DNA of 64,000 bases from NCBI RefSeq assembly GCF_021117365.1, contig NZ_CP088262.1:2854501-2918500 (forward strand), given 5' to 3'. Source of the stretch: Nocardioides sp. cx-173 (GTDB lineage: Bacteria > Actinomycetota > Actinomycetes > Propionibacteriales > Nocardioidaceae). Position numbers and translations under genes: made by a program. This document shows, piece after piece, positions 48,481-59,092 of this stretch (position 1 is its first letter; every line of letters starts with the position of its first letter). A model generated the notes under the pieces. That model did not search any database and had not been told where the DNA came from. It saw only the letters and a program-made list of their open reading frames with translations.

Positions 48481-49289
48481 GGCGGCCGCCGGCGCCGCCA
48501 GCTGTCGAGCGGGCGCAGCGCCGTGTAGGCACCGTCCAGCATCGGGCGCAGGTCACGAGGGTCGTGCGGCACGAAGGAGCGACGCAGCGAGAGCAGCGGG
48601 GTCGCGGGCGGGTTCGCGCCCCGGTCCACCGTGACGCCGATCGTGTAGCCCGCCTCGCCGGCGGCCCGGCGTACGTCGGGGTCCCAGCCACCGGTGGGGT
48701 ACGCCACGGAGGTCACCCGGCGACCCAGCAGCTGCTCGAGCGCCTCCTTGGAGTCCACCAGCTCGCGCCGCTGCTCCCGCGGGCTCAGCCGCGGCAGCCA
48801 CGGGTGGCTGACGGTGTGCGAGCCGACGTCCAGGCCGTCCTCGGCGGCGGCCACCAGCGCCGCCGCGGTGACCCGTCGGTGCCCCTCGTGCTCGGGCCGG
48901 CCGAGGTCCCAAGCGAACCGGCGCTCGCCGGGCAGGTAGCCGGAGACCGCGAAGAGGGTGGCGGGCAGGCCCCGCTCGCGAAGCAGCGGCCAGGCGGTCT
49001 CCACGACGCTGGCGTAGCCGTCGTCGAACGTCAGCGCCACGGCCCGCTCCGGCAGCCTGCCGGAGCGCAGCCGGTCCACGGCGTCGTCCAGCGGCAGCAC
49101 GACCGCGCCCCAGGCAGCCAGCTCGTCGAGGTGCCGGCGGAACGCCGCCACCGGCGTGGCCAGCCCGTCGCCCGAGTCGTCGACCCGGTGCCAGCCCACC
49201 AGGCTGAGCGGCGGCGTACGGCGCAGCCGGTGGGTGGCGGCCGCCACCGGGTGGAGCACCGTGGCCAGCGCGCGGACCCCGGGCCTCAT
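48474..49289 (-). CDS. Polysaccharide deacetylase (CE4)
   Basis: The 271-residue CE4/NodB-domain protein has ALTFDDGYASVVETAWPLL (the catalytic TFDDG), the GSHTVSHPWL metal motif (HxxxH) and the SVAYPTGGWDP loop. It removes N- or O-acetyl groups from polysaccharide. There is no clear signal peptide; an N-terminal hydrophobic stretch (ALATVLHPVA) is short, so the location is uncertain. ATG 49289 overlaps the end of the flippase fusion gene by 4 nt. Confidence 0.88.
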   Translation of the reverse strand: MRPGVRALATVLHPVAAATHRLRRTPPLSLVGWHRVDDSGDGLATPVAAFRRHLDELAAWGAVVLPLDDAVDRLRSGRLPERAVALTFDDGYASVVETAWPLLRERGLPATLFAVSGYLPGERRFAWDLGRPEHEGHRRVTAAALVAAAEDGLDVGSHTVSHPWLPRLSPREQRRELVDSKEALEQLLGRRVTSVAYPTGGWDPDVRRAAGEAGYTIGVTVDRGANPPATPLLSLRRSFVPHDPRDLRPMLDGAYTALRPLDSWRRRRPPW

Positions 49290-52036
49290 GCCGGTCTCCG
49301 CAGGAGCCGGCCGGCCTCGCGCAGGTTGTCCCGGTCCAGGAGCCACACGGGCAGGGCGAACGCGAGCACGCCGATCGTCCCCACCACGAGCAGGTGGGTG
49401 AGGGACGGCTCGGCGACCGGGAACAGCCGGCGCACGGCCAGCACCACGGCGGTCATGGCGAGGACGCCGGTGGCGGCGGGCCGCAGCGACCACGCGAGCC
49501 CGCGCAGCGAGAAGCCGGTGACGAACACCCGGGCGAGCACCAGGGCGACCAGCGCCACCACGCTCGCCGCGAGGACCTGCCCGACGGCGACCGCGGTGAT
49601 GCCGTGGTCGACCACGGCCAGCACGATCGCGAGCAGGAGCAGCAGGTGCGTGAGGCGCAGGCACATCGAGACGGCGGGGCGTCCGGCGGCGTTGAGCGAG
49701 GTCTGCACGAGCTGGCCGACGCTCAGCAGGGCGGCGTACAGGGCGAGCCAGCCGACCACCGGCACGCCGTCGGCCCACTTGTCGCCGAGCAGCACGAGGT
49801 GGTCGGCGAAGACCGCGAGGCCCACGCACAGGGGCGCGATCAGCGTGAGGGTCACCGTCATCACCACGGTGGCCGACCGGCCGAGGTCCCGCCCACGCAT
49901 CCGGCACAGGTACGGGAACGCGGCACCGGTGATGACCACGACGATCATCAGGTACGGCATGAAGGCCAGCCGGAAGCCGAGGGAGTACTGCCCCAGGGCG
50001 ACCGCGCCGAGCACCCGGGCCACGACCAGGTAGTCGACGTTGAGCTGCACCAGCTCGAGCAGGTTGGCGCCGGCGTACGGCCCGCCGTACGACAGCAGGC
50101 CGCGCGCGTCCTCCCGGTCCCAGCCGGGCAGCACGGGCGGGTGCACCACCCAGGCCAGCACCAGGGTGAGCACGCCCTGGACGACCTGCCCGACGACCAG
50201 GGCCATGACGCCGCTGCCCTGCATCACCATGGCGATCGCCACGGTGGCGCCCACGACCGAGGAGACCGTGTCGGGGATGATCCGGCGCAGGAACTCCAGT
50301 CGCCGCCGGAGGAGCTCGTTGGTCACCGAGGCGACCGCGAGGAAGGGCAGCGTGACCGTCAGCCCCCGGATCACCGCTGCTCCCCCGTCCTCGGCACGCA
50401 ACGCGGAGGCCAGCCAGGGCGCGGACACCCACAGTGCGGCGGCGAGCACCGCGCCCAGCCCGGCTCCGATGGTCACCGCGGTGCGGGCAGCGCGCAGCAC
50501 GTCGCCGCGCCAGTAGACCAGCGCGCTGGCGGTGCCCAGGCTGGTGACCTGGAGCGAGAAGTTGGCGACGAGCGTGCCGAGCGCCACCAGGCCGAGGGCC
50601 GAGGGGGCGAGCAGCGCCGCCAGCGTCAGCAGCACGATCGTCTGGGCGCCCTTGACCACGATGCCGTTGGTCGCCAGCCAGAGCGCCCCGCGGGCGGTGC
50701 GCCCCGCCTGGTCCGCGGCGGGCGGAGCCGGCGGCGGGGGCGACGCCTCCAGTGCCTGCGTGACGGCGGAGAGGTGGCGGGCGAGCGTCTCCTCGCCCAG
50801 GTCGTGCAGGGAGCGGTTGCGCAGGTAGAGGACCACGGCCGCGAGAGCCAGGGAGCGCCGCATCGGTCGCTCCCAGTCCGACCAGCGGCGTCCCGCGACG
50901 AGGGTGTCGGCGACCGGCCCGACCTCGTCGACGAGCGACAGGATCTCCTCGGTCGGCAGCCGGCTCGGGTCGCCGGCGGCGCGCAGCGCCGGCATCAGCA
51001 GGCCGTCCATGCCCTGAGGGGCGTCGGGCGAGGCGTTGTCCCAGTCGATGACGACGCTGGTGTCACCGTCGACGAGCACGTTGCCGGGCCACAGGTCGCC
51101 GTGGCACCACGTGGTCGGGAGTCCGCCCTCGAGCGCACGCAGCTCGTCGGCCCACCGTCGCCGGTCGGCCGCCGGCACCACCTCCGCCGCCGCGCACCAT
51201 GCCTCGGCCCACCCGGGCCCGGTGGACCCGGTGATCCGGCCCGCCAGCACCGAGGCCACGTCGTCGGCGACCCGCCACTGCTGGTCGGGGCTCGGCCAGG
51301 GCCAGGACGGGGCCGCGCGTCGCCGCGGCCTCCACTCGGTGGCGCCCCACGGGCGCCCCCGCGTGCGCCCGCGTGCCAGGACCGGGGGCAGGTACGGCGC
51401 CAGGTCGGGGACGTCCTCGAGCACCCGAGCCGCCCGGTCGCCGTCGCGGTCGGGGTCGGTCAGCGAGAGCCGTACGGCCACGTCGCCGGCGTCGCCGCGG
51501 ACGCGGAGGACCGCGTGACCGGCGGTCGTGACCCCGACCAGGCGGCCGGGCTCGCCGGTCAGCTGCCCCAGATCCGCGACGACCTCCTCGGCCAGGCTCG
51601 GGAGACTGGGCCCGCTGAGCTGCAGTCGGGGCGCGGTGGCCGGGCGGCCCACGGCGAGGGCCACCCTGCGGCGCAGCCACGGGACCGGCCCGCTGGGGAC
51701 GTTGACCGGCCAGCCGCGCCGCCACAGCATCTCGGGGCTCTCGGCGCTCGGATGCACGACGTACTCGCCGTCCTCGCCCAGCGTCGCGAGCACCCCCTCG
51801 GGCGCCAGCAGCGGGCGGAGCGTCTCGACGTCATGGCTGCGCGCGTCGACGAGCACCAGCCCGGCCGATCCGGCCGGCGGCGCAGGCGCCCCGGTTGACC
51901 AGCCCGGCGGCAGGACCGTCGCCGCCGGGAACGCGGCGAGGAGGTGGGGAGCGAGGACGTCGGTGACGGCGAGGACCACCGGCCCGGGCGGGTCGGCCGG
52001 CAGCAGCACGGCGAAGCCCGCGAGCCGGTCTCCCAC
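49286..52036 (-). CDS. Kinase-like phosphotransferase fused to a Wzx/MOP flippase
   Basis: With a GTG start at 52036 this 916-residue protein is one unbroken frame. Residues ~160-430 form an APH-like kinase domain: TTWCHGDLWPGNVLVDGD near residue 312 (HGDxxxxN) and VVIDWDNASPDAP (Asp metal site). A Pro/Ala linker (~430-445) leads to a ~460-residue domain with about 12-14 helices of the oligosaccharide flippase (MOP/Wzx) type, starting ALWLATNGIVVKGAQTIVLL. The first ~150 residues resemble a degenerate Rossmann domain. The flippase would move lipid-linked repeats outward; the kinase's role is unknown. A start at 52156 is rejected since it would run into the divergent lipoprotein gene. Confidence 0.85.
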   Translation of the reverse strand: MGDRLAGFAVLLPADPPGPVVLAVTDVLAPHLLAAFPAATVLPPGWSTGAPAPPAGSAGLVLVDARSHDVETLRPLLAPEGVLATLGEDGEYVVHPSAESPEMLWRRGWPVNVPSGPVPWLRRRVALAVGRPATAPRLQLSGPSLPSLAEEVVADLGQLTGEPGRLVGVTTAGHAVLRVRGDAGDVAVRLSLTDPDRDGDRAARVLEDVPDLAPYLPPVLARGRTRGRPWGATEWRPRRRAAPSWPWPSPDQQWRVADDVASVLAGRITGSTGPGWAEAWCAAAEVVPAADRRRWADELRALEGGLPTTWCHGDLWPGNVLVDGDTSVVIDWDNASPDAPQGMDGLLMPALRAAGDPSRLPTEEILSLVDEVGPVADTLVAGRRWSDWERPMRRSLALAAVVLYLRNRSLHDLGEETLARHLSAVTQALEASPPPPAPPAADQAGRTARGALWLATNGIVVKGAQTIVLLTLAALLAPSALGLVALGTLVANFSLQVTSLGTASALVYWRGDVLRAARTAVTIGAGLGAVLAAALWVSAPWLASALRAEDGGAAVIRGLTVTLPFLAVASVTNELLRRRLEFLRRIIPDTVSSVVGATVAIAMVMQGSGVMALVVGQVVQGVLTLVLAWVVHPPVLPGWDREDARGLLSYGGPYAGANLLELVQLNVDYLVVARVLGAVALGQYSLGFRLAFMPYLMIVVVITGAAFPYLCRMRGRDLGRSATVVMTVTLTLIAPLCVGLAVFADHLVLLGDKWADGVPVVGWLALYAALLSVGQLVQTSLNAAGRPAVSMCLRLTHLLLLLAIVLAVVDHGITAVAVGQVLAASVVALVALVLARVFVTGFSLRGLAWSLRPAATGVLAMTAVVLAVRRLFPVAEPSLTHLLVVGTIGVLAFALPVWLLDRDNLREAGRLLRRPA

Positions 52037-52119
52037 GGTCCAGTGCGGCGCCGGGGCCGCGGCCCTTACAGTGGGCGCGCCGGGGGTGCCCCCGGCGGCG
52101 TACGGACTCAGGGGGGCCG

Positions 52120-52857
52120 ATGCACCGACGCTTCGCGATGCTGCTCGTCGCGTCACTGGGCGGTCTCCTGGTGCTCACGGGCTGTTCGGACCTGAGCGCC
52201 CAGCTCTCGGGCGAGCAGTCCTCCGAGCCGGTGAACGAGGCGGCCGCGCCGCCTCCCCCGCTCGTGACGGAGTCGTGGGGCACCGTCGACGGGCTGCTCT
52301 CGGTCCTCGTGCGCAACCCCTCCCGGCGGACCCTGCGCTACGCGGCGGCCACCGTCACGGCGCGTGACGCGAGCGGGGTGAGCGTCGCGTCGTCGAGGGG
52401 CGAGGCGGAGCCGCGCGACTGCTGCGTGGTCACCGACCTGCCCCCGGGCGCGACGTTCGGCCTGTACGTCGACGTCGGGACCGACGTCGAGTCGGTCCAG
52501 GACGTCGAGGTCGCCTTCCGCGACGTGGCGTGGCGGGCCCCCTCCCCCACGAAGCCGCCCCCGATGGAGGCGACGGCGATCCGCCTGGCCGCAGGGGCCA
52601 GCGGCGCAGTGGTCCTCGCCGACGTCGCGACCCCCGGTGGGGCCGTCGACGAGGCGGTCCTCCAGGCCCACCTCGTGGACGCCCACGGCGAGTTCCTCGC
52701 CGTGGTCTCCGGTCGCTGGGCCTGCTTCGCGGCAGGCGGAAGCCGCCGCATCGAGATGCAGCTCTTCCACCCCGTGCCCCCGGGGACCGAGGTCGCGTCG
52801 GTGCTCGCCTACCCCGTGCTCTCCCCGGCGCGGCCCGCACCGGGGTGTACCGGCTGA
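52120..52857 (+). CDS. Secreted lipoprotein of the polysaccharide cluster
   Basis: The 245-residue product has a lipoprotein signal (LLVLTGC). A Glu/Pro-rich linker and two beta-rich repeats follow, resembling FxLYD-like domains: SVLVRNPSRRTLRYAAATV and a second near GAVDEAVLQAHLVDA. CC pairs (RDCCVV) and later CFAAGG may form disulfides. It is divergent from the flippase fusion gene with ~84 nt between starts. It is likely surface-anchored; I do not recognise a specific role. Confidence 0.75.
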   Translation: MHRRFAMLLVASLGGLLVLTGCSDLSAQLSGEQSSEPVNEAAAPPPPLVTESWGTVDGLLSVLVRNPSRRTLRYAAATVTARDASGVSVASSRGEAEPRDCCVVTDLPPGATFGLYVDVGTDVESVQDVEVAFRDVAWRAPSPTKPPPMEATAIRLAAGASGAVVLADVATPGGAVDEAVLQAHLVDAHGEFLAVVSGRWACFAAGGSRRIEMQLFHPVPPGTEVASVLAYPVLSPARPAPGCTG

Positions 52858-52877
52858 TCGCCTCAGGCTCGACACGT

Positions 52878-53573
52878 TCAGCTGGACGTCTGCCGGAACA
52901 GCCAGCCGAGCGGGCGTGCCGCCGGCTCGTCACTCGCGTCCTGGCGGTAGCTCACGCGCGACGTCGGGCCGCCCTCGTGCTCCCCTGAGTTCTGGGCCGA
53001 CTGCTGGGCCGGCTCCTGGGCCGGCCCTGGCGCCGACGGCTCGACCTCGGCCAGCGTCTTGCCCGGCACCGGCGGCTGATCCGCCACGGCTGGCGCGGCG
53101 GCCGTTGTGGGGCCAGCCGGCTCAGCCGGGCCAGCCGGGTCGGGCCGCTCGGAGGTCCCGGAGCTCTCGGGCGCCGGCTCGGCTCGGACCTGCTCGAGGG
53201 TCTTGGCCAAGGCGTCGACGGAGCGCAGCGCTCCCTCGAGATGGGCGCCGAACTCGCGCACACTGCCCTCGATGCCGACCAGGACGGACTCCAGGCGCCC
53301 TCGCACCAGGTCCGCCTCGTCGCGGGCCACGCCCACGATGCCCTCGGCGCGCTGCTCTGCCTCCCCCAGCAGCTCCACCGACAGGGCCTGGGCCTCGGCG
53401 ACGAGCTGGTCGGCCTCGGCGGCCGCCTCGCGCTTGAGCCGGCCGGCCTCCGCCAGGAGTGCGTCGACATCGCGCAGACCGCGGATGTTCTCGCGCAGCG
53501 ACTGGGCGCGCTCGGCGGCGGTGCTGCTGTCGTCGGCCGCGGACGGCGCGGTGATGGACGGTTGTTCGGTCAT
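52878..53573 (-). CDS. Coiled-coil protein, DivIVA-like N-terminal half
   Basis: The 231-residue protein has a Glu/Ala/Arg-rich coiled-coil N-terminal half (ADSS...RAQSLRENIRGLRDVD and LLAEAGRLKREAAAEADQLV) and a Pro/Ala/Gly-rich disordered C-terminal half. A short conserved end includes RPLGWLFRQTSS. The heptad pattern resembles DivIVA-type or coiled-coil scaffold proteins, which position cell-wall and polysaccharide machinery, but the family assignment is tentative. ATG 53573 has ACACCGCATG upstream with no strong Shine-Dalgarno sequence. It is convergent with the lipoprotein gene, 20 nt apart. Confidence 0.7.
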   Translation of the reverse strand: MTEQPSITAPSAADDSSTAAERAQSLRENIRGLRDVDALLAEAGRLKREAAAEADQLVAEAQALSVELLGEAEQRAEGIVGVARDEADLVRGRLESVLVGIEGSVREFGAHLEGALRSVDALAKTLEQVRAEPAPESSGTSERPDPAGPAEPAGPTTAAAPAVADQPPVPGKTLAEVEPSAPGPAQEPAQQSAQNSGEHEGGPTSRVSYRQDASDEPAARPLGWLFRQTSS

Positions 53574-53724
53574 GCGGTGTTCCCCCCAAAGGCGAGTCCG
53601 GAGGCTGCGGTGGCGGCTCGGACTCGTGCTTGTGTTGCCGGTGGCCTCGTGGGCCGGTCCCGCCCACGTGGGGCGGCTGTCGAAGGCTGCCTCACGCGGC
53701 AGCGTCGTGATCTAGGCTCCTTCC

Positions 53725-54789
53725 GTGTCGACGTCGGGCGAGGTCTCGTGGATCGAGGTCGGAGCGCTCGATGAGCACGCCATGGCCTGGGACGCCCTGG
53801 TGTCGCGCCAGCCGCTCGCCTCGCCGTTCCTGCGCAGCTTCTGGCTGGGCTGTGTGACGGACCCGGCCGCAAGCACCTTCCTGCTGATGCTCCAGGACGG
53901 TGAGCTGCTCGGCGGAGTGCCGCTGGCGCGCGACCGACTGGTGGGCATCGACCGCTACCGGTTCGCGGGGCAGGGCGTCCTGTGCCCCGACCATCTCGAC
54001 CTGGTCGCGGTGCCCGGTCGCGAGCCCGAGGTCCAGCGCGGGCTGCGGCACTGGTTCGACCGACCCGGGCAGCGGCTGCTGGACCTGGTCGGACTGGCCC
54101 CGGACGCGCGCCTGGCGGCGGCCCTGCCGGGCACGCCGCAGGCCGTCGACCTGGCGCCGTACCAGCCGCTGCCGGAGCCTGGCCAGGACTATCTCGCGTC
54201 GCGTTCGTCGAACTTCCGTCGTGCGACTCGCAAGGCCGAGCGGCGGCTCGGCGAGGCCGGCTACGTCCACACCCGCGTCGCCGCGGCGGGCGTGCCGGAC
54301 GCGCTCGCAGAGCTGCACCGACTGCACGGGACCCGGGACGGTCGCGGCCCCTTGCTGGAGCTCCTGCCCACGCTCACCGGCGCCTTCGCCGAGGGCGTCG
54401 CATGCGGCGAGGCCCGGGTGGACCTGCTGGCCTCGCCGGAGGAGGTGGTCGCCGTGTCGCTGGCGTTCACCGCCGACCGACGGCTGAGCCTGTACCAGGT
54501 GGCGCGGTCGACCGACCGCGCACACGGCAGCGCCGCGACCGTGCTGCTCCACCGCGTCATCGCCGACGCGGTCGAGGCCGGCTTCACCGAGCTCGACCTG
54601 CTCCGGGGGGCGGAGGAGTACAAGTCGTCGTACGCCGACCAGGCGCGGCCGGTGCTGCGGCTGCGGGTCGGTCACGGAGTGCTCGCTCACGGTCTCGTCG
54701 GGCTCTGGGCCCTGGCGTTCAGTGCGAGCCACCGGCTGCGGCTCCTGAGAGACCGAGCCGACGCTTCGCGCCGCCGTAGCCCTTCATGA
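53725..54789 (+). CDS. GNAT/CelD-type (FemAB-like) acyltransferase
   Basis: The 354-residue protein resembles the BioF2-like/CelD-type GNAT acyltransferases found in polysaccharide clusters. It has SFWLGCVTDPAASTFLLMLQ, NFRRATRKAERRLGEAGYVH and the diagnostic C-terminal LDLLRGAEEYKSSYADQARP segment. It would acylate a sugar or an amino group on the polysaccharide precursor. GTG 53725 follows TAGGCT-N6 (53713-53718), a leaderless signature. Its 3' end overlaps the convergent cupin-like gene by 71 nt. Confidence 0.82.
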   Translation: MSTSGEVSWIEVGALDEHAMAWDALVSRQPLASPFLRSFWLGCVTDPAASTFLLMLQDGELLGGVPLARDRLVGIDRYRFAGQGVLCPDHLDLVAVPGREPEVQRGLRHWFDRPGQRLLDLVGLAPDARLAAALPGTPQAVDLAPYQPLPEPGQDYLASRSSNFRRATRKAERRLGEAGYVHTRVAAAGVPDALAELHRLHGTRDGRGPLLELLPTLTGAFAEGVACGEARVDLLASPEEVVAVSLAFTADRRLSLYQVARSTDRAHGSAATVLLHRVIADAVEAGFTELDLLRGAEEYKSSYADQARPVLRLRVGHGVLAHGLVGLWALAFSASHRLRLLRDRADASRRRSPS

Positions 54790-55603
54790 ACGCGATCTTG
54801 GCGCCGTCGCGCACCGGCGACCGCCCGTAGGGGGGCGGGTCGATCCCGAGCCGCTGCACCTTGGTGTTGAACGCCTGGACGAGGGACTCGCGCTCGTTGT
54901 CGTCGTTGAAGAACGTCACCGTCATGGACAGCGACGTGTCGTCGTAGTTGGTGATCCAGTGCGGCGTGTACGGCGGGATGTAGCAGCCGTCGCCGGGGCC
55001 GATCTCGTACTCGGCAGTGACCTCGGGCAGGGTGGAGAACCGGCCGAAGTCGCCGCGCCAGTAGGACCGGACGTGGCTCTCGCGCTGCTCCTCGTCGGCG
55101 AACCGGCCGAAGCCCAGCAGCCGGGTGCCCTCGAGCTGCATGCAGAAGCTGTGCTCGATGTCGAAGTGCGCCGCGGTCACCGCGTGGGGCGAGCTCGCGA
55201 AGAGGAACCCCATCCGGCGCCGCAGGCTGGCGGTGGAAAGGCCCGACGTCGCGGCCAGGCCGTCGAGGATGTCGTCGACGAGCCGGCGGTAGCGATCCAC
55301 CTGCTGGATGTGCAGCAGCGTGAACCAGGAGCTGTTGGTGGCGATGTCGCGGATCTGGGCGGCGACATCGCCCACCGCCACGGCCACCCCGGCGGCGGCA
55401 CCGGCCGCGAGCGGCTTGTCGCCGACCTCCGCGGAGACCGAGGCGGGTGGCAGCTCGGCACTGAGCTGCGCGATCGCGTCGAGGGTGAGCAAGGGGTGGC
55501 CCACCAGGCCGTGACGGAACCGCGTGGGCTCGCGCGCCGCGAGCCGCTGCTGGAAGTCGCGGCCGACCTGCGGCCCGAAGGCATGGATAGGCGTCGTGCT
55601 CAT
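54719..55603 (-). CDS. Cupin-8/JmjC-like 2-oxoglutarate dioxygenase-fold protein
   Basis: The 294-residue protein has a double-stranded beta-helix with AAHFDIEHSFCMQLEGTRLL (HxD facial-triad element) and CYIPPYTPHWITNYDD (distal His), the pattern of cupin-8/JmjC-type Fe(II)/2OG oxygenases. It may hydroxylate a sugar, peptide or nucleoside related to the polysaccharide. ATG 55603 has GGGGGGA upstream; a longer frame upstream lacks this. It overlaps the GNAT gene tail by 71 nt. Confidence 0.78.
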   Translation of the reverse strand: MSTTPIHAFGPQVGRDFQQRLAAREPTRFRHGLVGHPLLTLDAIAQLSAELPPASVSAEVGDKPLAAGAAAGVAVAVGDVAAQIRDIATNSSWFTLLHIQQVDRYRRLVDDILDGLAATSGLSTASLRRRMGFLFASSPHAVTAAHFDIEHSFCMQLEGTRLLGFGRFADEEQRESHVRSYWRGDFGRFSTLPEVTAEYEIGPGDGCYIPPYTPHWITNYDDTSLSMTVTFFNDDNERESLVQAFNTKVQRLGIDPPPYGRSPVRDGAKIAFMKGYGGAKRRLGLSGAAAGGSH

Positions 55604-55755
55604 GGTTCCCCCCAACGTGCTGATGAGGGCCCCCCAGCCCCTGGCAAACGGGCGAACCAAAGTTCCCCCGAGAGTCCCATACCCGTACGACGGACTCTTA
55701 CTCCTGTTCAACACCCCGGAAGTGCGAGAGTTATGGCGCGCCGCTGTGATCTAGG

Positions 55756-57633
<1,878 letters not shown>

Positions 57634-57692
57634 GATGCCCGATCCTCCCACGCGGATGGGCGGCAGCGAGAATCCGATGCCGGTGCCGGAGG

Positions 57693-58640
57693 ATGGCCGA
57701 CGTGATCCCGTCCCCGATCCCCCACGGCCGGACCGCCCGACGCCTCGAGTGGGCCCACCTGCCGCCTCACGCACGAGCCCTGGTGGAGCGGCGCTGCGGC
57801 TCCCCCGTCGTCGACGCCCGCTCGCAGGGGGCCGGCTTCACGCCGGGGTTCGCGTCGGTGCTGACCTGCGAGGACGGCTCGCGACACTTCGTCAAGGCCG
57901 CCTCGGCCAAGGCCCAGCGGATGTTCGCGCACTCCTACCGCGAGGAGGCGCGCAAGCTGGCCGCGCTGCCGCCGGCCACCCCTGCCCCGCGGCTGCTGTG
58001 GGTGCACGACGCCGACGACTGGGTCGTCCTCGGGCTGGAGCACGTCGAGGCCCGCAACCCGCGCCGGCCCTGGCGTGCCACCGACCTCCAGGCGGCGGTG
58101 GCGATGCTGGCGCGGACCGCCGAGGTCCTCACCCCGGCCCCGGGTCCGCTCTCGCACGAGCGTTTCGAGGTCGAGTTCGCGGAGTTCCCCGGCTTCTGGG
58201 ACCACGTCCGGACCACCCGTCCCGACCTGCCGCACCTGGAGGAGGCGGCCGCGCTCGCGGCCCGCTTCGCCGAGGTGACGGCCGGCGACACCCTGGTCCA
58301 CACCGACGTGCGCGACGACAACATCCTGGTGGGCCCGGACGGCTCGGCCGTGCTGTGCGACTGGAACTGGCCGGTCGTGGGCGCCGCCTGGCTCGACACC
58401 GTGTTCCTCATGATCGGCCCTCGCGGGGACGGCCTGGACGTCGACGCCGCCCTGGCCGCGGCCCCGCTGACCGCCGAGGTGCCCGCAGAGCACGTGGACA
58501 TCGTGCTGGCGCTGCTGGCGGCGTACTTCCTGCGGCAGGGCGACGAGCCGGTCCCGCCGTCCTCGCCGTACCTGCGCGAGGCACAGCGCTGGCAGGGCGA
58601 GGTCGTGTGGGAATGGCTGTGCGAGCGGCGCGGCTGGTGA
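57693..58640 (+). CDS. APH-family phosphotransferase
   Basis: The 315-residue protein is a kinase-like phosphotransferase: [20 protein letters not shown] (lysine lobe), [20 protein letters not shown] (catalytic loop HTDVRDDN) and [20 protein letters not shown] (DW metal site). It belongs to the broad aminoglycoside/choline kinase superfamily, substrate unknown. It is divergent from lepA with 59 nt between starts. It lies in the lepA-rpsT interval where actinobacteria often have variable genes. Confidence 0.82.
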   Translation: MADVIPSPIPHGRTARRLEWAHLPPHARALVERRCGSPVVDARSQGAGFTPGFASVLTCEDGSRHFVKAASAKAQRMFAHSYREEARKLAALPPATPAPRLLWVHDADDWVVLGLEHVEARNPRRPWRATDLQAAVAMLARTAEVLTPAPGPLSHERFEVEFAEFPGFWDHVRTTRPDLPHLEEAAALAARFAEVTAGDTLVHTDVRDDNILVGPDGSAVLCDWNWPVVGAAWLDTVFLMIGPRGDGLDVDAALAAAPLTAEVPAEHVDIVLALLAAYFLRQGDEPVPPSSPYLREAQRWQGEVVWEWLCERRGW

Positions 58641-58654
58641 TCGTCGCGGGTGAT

Positions 58655-58684
58655 TTGGGCGGCCGGGCGGCCCGCTGCTAATCT
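58655..58684 (+). promoter_or_regulatory. Promoter of rpsT
   Basis: TTGGGC (58655-58660), an 18-nt spacer and TAATCT (58679-58684) resemble a housekeeping sigma promoter. The rpsT GTG lies 84 nt further on, leaving an untranslated leader that may carry S20 autoregulation. Confidence 0.5.
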
Positions 58685-58768
58685 TGTCCGTCGCGTGTCC
58701 GGCAGCAGCCTGCGCCGACCGCAACCACGACCTGAGACAGCATCCACCCGGAGACGAAGGCGCACCCT

Positions 58769-59029
58769 GTGGCGAACATCAAGAGCCAGATCAAGCGGAA
58801 CAAGCAGAACGAGAAGCGTCACGAGCGCAACAAGGCGGTCAAGAGCAACCTCAAGACCGCCGTGCGCAAGTTCCGCGAGGCCGCCGAGGCCGGTGACAAG
58901 GACCAGGCGATCGCCCTGAGCCGCGACGCCGCCCGCAAGCTGGACAAGGCCGCCTCCAAGGGCGTCATCCACAAGAACCAGGCCGCGAACCGCAAGTCGT
59001 CGCTCTTCAAGAAGGCCGCCTCGCTCTGA
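58769..59029 (+). CDS. rpsT: 30S ribosomal protein S20
   Basis: The 86-residue protein is a typical S20: [20 protein letters not shown] at the N terminus and [20 protein letters not shown] at the C terminus. It binds 16S rRNA in the 30S subunit. It starts at GTG 58769. It lies between lepA and holA, as in most actinobacteria, and is followed by a strong hairpin terminator at 59051-59077. Confidence 0.97.
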   Translation: MANIKSQIKRNKQNEKRHERNKAVKSNLKTAVRKFREAAEAGDKDQAIALSRDAARKLDKAASKGVIHKNQAANRKSSLFKKAASL

Positions 59030-59050
59030 CCTGAGCCCAGCGACTGCGCC

Positions 59051-59077
59051 GACCCGCCCGACAACCTCGGGCGGGTC
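59051..59077. terminator. Hairpin terminator between rpsT and holA
   Basis: GACCCGCCCGA and TCGGGCGGGTC form an 11-bp perfect stem with a 5-nt loop (CAACC), between convergent genes. It is likely a terminator for rpsT and, on the other strand, for holA. Confidence 0.8.
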
Positions 59078-59092
59078 TGCTGCATTTCGGGC

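Noticed and set aside
49394-51898. An 834-codon open frame opposite the flippase fusion
   Set aside because: The translation is low-complexity Gly/Arg/His/Gln-rich, while the minus strand gives clear kinase and membrane-protein motifs.
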